Below are positions 7,106 through 9,958 of a stretch of DNA of 9,958 bases, one piece after another. This stretch comes from an uncultured Petrimonas sp. (GTDB taxonomy: Bacteria; Bacteroidota; Bacteroidia; Bacteroidales; Dysgonomonadaceae). The notes beneath the pieces were generated by a model. The model saw nothing but the letters and a program-made list of their open reading frames with translations. It ran no database searches and was not told the origin of the DNA. Made by a program: the position numbers and the translations under genes. The DNA lies in NCBI GenBank assembly GCA_934621705.1, contig CAKTUP010000077.1, forward strand, positions 1 to 9,958, written 5' to 3'. Each line of letters opens with the position of its first letter. The stretch's first letter is position 1.

Positions 7106-7125
7106 AAAAGCCCTTAGCGGGCTTT
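7102..7125 (-). terminator. intrinsic terminator after the GT5-like gene
   Basis: AAAGCCC (7107-7113) and GGGCTTT (7119-7125) form a perfect 7-pair stem with a 5-base loop. On the minus strand the stem runs straight into an unbroken T-run (plus-strand A's 7102-7109). It is 73 bases past the stop codon at 7198 and should end transcripts of the starch-synthase-like gene. T's at 7131-7137 on the other strand are spaced off the stem, so bidirectional use is possible but weaker. Confidence 0.85.
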
Positions 7126-7197
7126 CTTACTTTTTTTAATGATAATTGTCAATCGGAACAAAAAAAATGTCTGACTGATGAATTTTTTAAGAGAATT

Positions 7198-8016
7198 TCA
7201 GGCATCGATTTCGTCGCAAAACTCTCCTATTTTATCCACGTTTTTATCGAAATCGGGGATATAGCCCAAGTAAGGGATTTTTTTATCGTTGATGTACTTA
7301 TCCAACTCTTTGTTAATGTTTTCGCTTCCCTGTATAATTCCGTCCGAATGGTCGATGGCCAGTTTCGTGAGGTTCACGAAATCCATGGTTCCGCGCGCTT
7401 TCACGTCTTCAATTTCCTTGTCGCCGATGGTGTCGAAGCGCAGCTTTTCGGGGAATCCTTCTTTAAAAGGTTTTTCGAAATTCTCGTCGTAAACCGAATA
7501 GATCACTTTCGCATTTTTCAAACACGGGTCGTCTTTGTAGCCTTTTTTGATGTAAATAGGCGCCAATGCCGTAAACCAGCCGTGGCAATGGATTATATCG
7601 GGAACCCAGCGCAGTTTTTTGATGGTTTCCAACACGCCGCGGATAAAAAAGATGCTTCGCTCTTCGTTATCGTCGTACTCCACTCCGTTTGCATCGACCA
7701 GCGTTTCGCGGTTTTGAAAAAAATCGTCGTTATCGATAAAATAAACCTGCATGCGCGCCGATTGAATGGAAGCCACTTTGATGATCAGCGAATGGTCGGA
7801 ATCGTCGATAATAAGGTTCATTCCCGAGAGACGGATCACTTCGTGCAACTGGTTTCTGCGCTCGTTGATGTTCCCGTATTTGGGCATAAACGTGCGGATT
7901 TCGTGGCCTTTATCCTGAATGGCTTGAGGTAAATGTCTCGATATGTGCGAAATTTGTGTTTCCGGCAAATAAGGAAGGATTTCCTGCGTAATGTACAGAA
8001 TTCTTTTTTGACTCAT
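7198..8016 (-). CDS. half-length glycogen/starch-synthase-like protein (GT5 N-domain)
   Basis: This 272-residue protein matches only the N-terminal Rossmann domain of GT5 glycogen/starch synthases, which normally run to about 480 residues. RILYITQEILPYLPE (5-19) matches the start of the domain, and PDIIHCHGWFTALAPIYIK (139-157) matches the family block usually written PDxxHxHDWxT, here with Gly for Asp. The KTGGL loop near the N-terminus that grips ADP-glucose is replaced by ETQIS (19-23). The C-terminal donor domain with its EX7E-type glutamates is absent, and a normal stop, not a frameshift, ends the gene before a terminator. Relatives of this short form are, as I recall, annotated 'glycogen/starch synthase' across Bacteroidales, so it is probably a conserved stand-alone protein and not decay. 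Catalysis of glucan synthesis looks unlikely; a regulatory or different role is inference. ATG at 8014-8016 follows a good promoter. Confidence 0.8.
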   Translation of the reverse strand: MSQKRILYITQEILPYLPETQISHISRHLPQAIQDKGHEIRTFMPKYGNINERRNQLHEVIRLSGMNLIIDDSDHSLIIKVASIQSARMQVYFIDNDDFFQNRETLVDANGVEYDDNEERSIFFIRGVLETIKKLRWVPDIIHCHGWFTALAPIYIKKGYKDDPCLKNAKVIYSVYDENFEKPFKEGFPEKLRFDTIGDKEIEDVKARGTMDFVNLTKLAIDHSDGIIQGSENINKELDKYINDKKIPYLGYIPDFDKNVDKIGEFCDEIDA

Positions 8017-8042
8017 TTAACTAACTTTCTTCTAATTTGCTA

Positions 8043-8076
8043 CAAAGATAATAAAAAAAATCCGGTTAATTGCAAA
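8043..8076 (-). promoter_or_regulatory. promoter of the GT5-like gene
   Basis: On the minus strand TATCTTTG (8043-8050) is a full match to the Bacteroidota -7 box. TTTG (8073-8076) lies 22 bases upstream, slightly wider than the usual -33 spacing. The start would be near 8036, about 20 bases before the ATG at 8016. Confidence 0.65.
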
Positions 8077-8188
8077 ATTTTTCAAGATGTTTTTCTTTTT
8101 TATCTGATATTCAGTATTTTATTGTTTTCATTGAATGTTTTTCCGTAAACGCACGGATGATTTTCTTTTTTTTACCGAAAAAATTTTG

Positions 8189-8196
8189 TTGCTTTG
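8189..8196 (+). promoter_or_regulatory. possible -7 box of the MATE transporter gene
   Basis: TTGCTTTG, followed by CA, differs from TAnnTTTG at one position and is the best plus-strand candidate in the divergent gap 8017-8266. The -33 region is only a T-run (8166-8169). The leader would be about 60 bases to the GTG at 8267. The rest of this gap is AT-rich with no clear structure. Confidence 0.3.
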
Positions 8197-8266
8197 CACG
8201 CTGAAACAATTGCAGCTAATTATTCGCTGACTTTTTTATCGGCAATCCATCAATCTAAAATCTATT

Positions 8267-9589
8267 GTGTATTCCAATAAGCATGTCGTAAAAATCAGTT
8301 TGCCTATTTTGTTCAGCCTGCTGGCGCAGAACATAATTCAGGTGATAGATACTGCCTTTCTCGGCCGGGTGGGAGAGGTGGAGCTGGGTGCGTCGGCGCT
8401 TGCGGGAATAATTTACATTGCTATTTACACCATCGGTTTCGGTTTCAGCATGGGAAGCCAGATTTTGATCGGACGGCGGAACGGCGAAAAAAAATTCAGT
8501 CAGATAGGTGAGATCGTTATTCAGGGGATTTTGTTTTTGCTTGTTCCCGCCATTTTGCTGATCGCGGTTTTCAAACTCGGATTCACCGATTCCCTGATGG
8601 GTTTGTTTAAGTCGGATAACGTGAGCGCGGCTGTTTCCGAGTATCTCGATTGGCGCGTTTACGGGTTTGTTTTCGCTTTCGCCAACAGCACGTTCAGGGC
8701 ATTTTATATTGGCATTGCCCGTACAAAGGTGTTGATGGCAAATTCGCTGGTAATGGCTCTGGTGAACTTAGTTCTCGATTACGGGCTGATCTTCGGAAAC
8801 CTGGGAATGCCGGAAATGGGAATCGGCGGAGCTGCGCTGGCATCGGTTATTGCCGAAGCATCTTCAACGCTGTTTTTCATTATTTACACCCGAAAAACGG
8901 TCGATCTGGAGAAGTACGGCTTCCGGAAAATCACTTTTAAGTGGGCGGTAGTAAAAATGGTACTGAATATTTCCATTTATATGATGCTTCAGTATTTGTT
9001 GTCGATCGTGACCTGGTTGATGTTTTTTGTGTTTATCGAAAACTACCTAGGCGAACGTCCGTTGGCTGTCACCAATATCGTACGAAGCCTTTATACCATT
9101 GTAACCATTCCGTCTCATGCGCTGGGTTCGGCGGTGAATACGATGGTAAGCAATACCATCGGAGCCGGGCGGCAAAACGAAGTGCTGAATCTGATAAAAC
9201 GAGTCGCGCTCATCAGTCTGTTTTCAATGCTGGCCATAATTCTGATCGTGGCCATTGCGCCGCGACTGATGATCCATATTTACACCAACGACGCGTCGCT
9301 AATCAACGACACGGTGGTGCCGCTGTATGTGTTGTTGACTTCGTTACCTTTCTATGCAGTGGGAACGGTTCTGTTCAGTTCGGTTTCGGGAACCGGAAAC
9401 ACGCAACGCGCGCTGGTTTACGAGATAATCACCCTGTCGGGATACGTTTTTTACACGTGGTTTATTATCGTTTATCTGCGGTTATCGGTTAGCTGGGCGT
9501 GGACAACCGAACATGTTTACTGGGGACAGTTGATGCTTTTCTCGCTGTTTTATTTGCGAAGCAAGAAATGGGTGCATAAAAAGATTTAG
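8267..9589 (+). CDS. MATE-family efflux transporter
   Basis: This 440-residue inner-membrane protein is a MATE (MOP superfamily) antiporter, which exports cationic drugs or metabolites using a Na+ or H+ gradient. The first helix and loop carry the signature VIDTAFLGRVGEVELGASAL (26-45). The second half repeats the pattern with VRSLYTIVTIPSHALGSAVN (272-291) and SGTGNTQ (374-380), and about twelve hydrophobic segments fit the usual topology. MGIGGAALASVIAEASS (184-200) is a typical mid-protein MATE block. The start is GTG at 8267; the N-terminus (M)YSNKHVVKISLPIL aligns with the usual start of Bacteroidota members and no nearby ATG is in frame. The stop TAG (9587-9589) lies within the first, imperfect heptamer of the downstream repeat. 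Substrate is unknown; no regulator is adjacent. Confidence 0.92.
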   Translation: MYSNKHVVKISLPILFSLLAQNIIQVIDTAFLGRVGEVELGASALAGIIYIAIYTIGFGFSMGSQILIGRRNGEKKFSQIGEIVIQGILFLLVPAILLIAVFKLGFTDSLMGLFKSDNVSAAVSEYLDWRVYGFVFAFANSTFRAFYIGIARTKVLMANSLVMALVNLVLDYGLIFGNLGMPEMGIGGAALASVIAEASSTLFFIIYTRKTVDLEKYGFRKITFKWAVVKMVLNISIYMMLQYLLSIVTWLMFFVFIENYLGERPLAVTNIVRSLYTIVTIPSHALGSAVNTMVSNTIGAGRQNEVLNLIKRVALISLFSMLAIILIVAIAPRLMIHIYTNDASLINDTVVPLYVLLTSLPFYAVGTVLFSSVSGTGNTQRALVYEIITLSGYVFYTWFIIVYLRLSVSWAWTTEHVYWGQLMLFSLFYLRSKKWVHKKI

Positions 9590-9778
9590 CGATTTACGAT
9601 TTACGATTTACGATTTTGGGAATAATTACAATTCCTTGAAAGTCCTTCTTGACGGAGCAACTGTGAGTCACTTCGTCAGTAAATAACTTCACCGGCATTT
9701 ATCGGTCTCTTTCGATTATGACACAATGCTACAAGATTTCCATCAAGCAATCGTAAATCGTAAATCGTCAATCCCAAA
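9583..9778. repeat. inverted-repeat element with GATTTAC heptamer arms
   Basis: The left arm has three exact GATTTAC heptamers (9591-9611) plus partial copies on both sides, the first overlapping the MATE stop codon. The right arm (9749-9773) is the reverse complement: two exact GTAAATC units and one GTCAATC. The two arms pair over 25 bases (9591-9615 with 9749-9773) with a single mismatch, enclosing 133 bases without an ORF. This resembles a miniature inverted-repeat or palindromic intergenic element. No flanking target-site duplication is evident, so mobility is not shown. Confidence 0.75.
9650..9678 (+). other. hairpin inside the inverted-repeat element
   Basis: TGACGGAG (9650-9657) and CTTCGTCA (9671-9678) form an 8-pair stem (one G-U pair) around a 13-base loop, which itself contains the short palindrome ACTGTGAGT. 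It lies within the spacer between the heptamer arms. No T-run follows, so it is not an intrinsic terminator for the MATE gene. Confidence 0.45.
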
Positions 9779-9785
9779 TTTTACT

Positions 9786-9793
9786 TATCTTTA
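9786..9793 (+). promoter_or_regulatory. possible -7 box of the right-edge secreted-protein gene
   Basis: TATCTTTA matches TAnnTTTG except for the last base and starts 27 bases before the ATG at 9813. The -33 position would fall in the right arm of the heptamer repeat and shows no TTTG. Confidence 0.4.
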
Positions 9794-9795
9794 CC

Positions 9796-9809
9796 GTTCG
9801 AAAACGAAC
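9796..9809 (+). other. leader hairpin before the right-edge gene
   Basis: GTTCG (9796-9800), loop AAAA and CGAAC (9805-9809) form a perfect 5-pair stem ending three bases before the start codon at 9813. If transcribed, it would cover the ribosome-binding region. It is short and could be coincidental. Confidence 0.4.
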
Positions 9810-9812
9810 AAT

Positions 9813-9958
9813 ATGAAACGCAACATTCTCCTATTTTTTATCGTTATTTTTTGTTCATCTGGTTACGCTCAAGAATACCGCTGGAAAACGGGTTTGGAAT
9901 ATTTTTTTGATAATACGGAATACGGAAAATCATCGTTTCTCGATTCCGAAACCATGAA
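9813..9958 (+). CDS. secreted protein, N-terminal fragment cut by window edge
   Basis: The first 48 codons of a gene that continues past the window. The product begins MKRNILLFFIVIFCSSGYAQ, a clear signal peptide with a basic start, a hydrophobic core and a likely cleavage after GYA. There is a cysteine at residue 14, but the context IVIFCSS is in the middle of the hydrophobic core, so a type I signal is favoured over a lipobox. The mature start EYRWKTGLEYFFDNTEYGKS recalls Bacteroidales outer-membrane proteins of unknown function that have a FFDNTE motif soon after the signal; that likeness is from memory and no function is assigned. It has the same direction as the MATE gene but is separated by the repeat element and probably has its own promoter. 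Confidence 0.75.
   Translation, partial: MKRNILLFFIVIFCSSGYAQEYRWKTGLEYFFDNTEYGKSSFLDSETM

Noticed and set aside
7147..7152. TTGACA on the minus strand between the GT5-like gene and its terminator
   Set aside because: It is a classical sigma-70 -35 word, but the rest of the window uses TAnnTTTG-type signals, there is no matching -10, and it would fire into the terminator.
7348..7932. 194-codon plus-strand open frame opposite the GT5-like gene
   Set aside because: It is antisense to a gene with clear family motifs and a good promoter, and the translation resembles no protein; long antisense frames arise here from codon bias.
8941..9492. 183-codon plus-strand open frame inside the MATE gene
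   Set aside because: It is an out-of-frame shadow. The MATE frame is intact over its full length with all family motifs, and the alternative protein has no membrane or domain pattern.
9591..9773. CRISPR-like reading of the GATTTAC arrays
   Set aside because: Units are 7 bases long with no spacers, and the two blocks are inverted relative to each other; no cas gene is present.

Overview
The window looks like chromosomal DNA of a Bacteroidota bacterium, most likely order Bacteroidales. Three things point there: an upstream signal of the TAnnTTTG type (the -7 box of this phylum) before several genes, an almost complete lack of Shine-Dalgarno sequences, and protein types that are typical of the phylum (a DUF4270 lipoprotein, a stand-alone N-terminal starch-synthase domain, an HlpA-like glycosyltransferase). 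Genus-level assignment is not possible from sequence reading alone. No RNA gene, transposase, phage gene, CRISPR array or toxin-antitoxin pair was seen.

Region 73-5392 (minus strand) is a compact seven-gene run that reads leftward from a good promoter at about 5427-5457. In order of transcription it holds a YycJ/WalJ-like metallo-beta-lactamase-fold hydrolase, an HlpA-like GT-A glycosyltransferase, a GT4 glycosyltransferase, a class I SAM methyltransferase, a GT2 glycosyltransferase, a TrmH/SpoU-family RNA 2'-O-methyltransferase and a DCC-family (DUF393) thiol-disulfide protein. Junctions are +2, +4, -14, -4, -1 and -4 bases, so the genes are almost surely co-transcribed and partly translationally coupled. 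The middle four probably make or decorate a cell-surface glycan. No flippase, polymerase or nucleotide-sugar gene is present, so this would be an add-on module rather than a full pathway.

Region 5662-8016 (minus strand) holds two genes. A short starch/glycogen-synthase-like protein keeps only the N-terminal half of the GT5 fold and lacks the usual KxGG loop; it is followed by a clear hairpin terminator and then a DUF4270 lipoprotein with a lipobox. Region 8267-9589 (plus strand) is a MATE-family multidrug/Na+ antiporter starting at GTG. It is followed by a roughly 180-base inverted-repeat element whose arms are made of GATTTAC heptamers, and then by the first 48 codons of a secreted protein that runs off the right edge.

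Gene-free stretches are all under 300 bases: 1-72 (degenerate GCGA-rich repeats), 5393-5661 (operon promoter and an opposing promoter-like motif), 7057-7197 (terminator and a 13-base tandem duplication), 8017-8266 (divergent promoters) and 9590-9812 (inverted-repeat element). No convincing new multi-gene system was found. The best leads are the inverted heptamer element, the half-length starch-synthase-like protein and the mixed operon.
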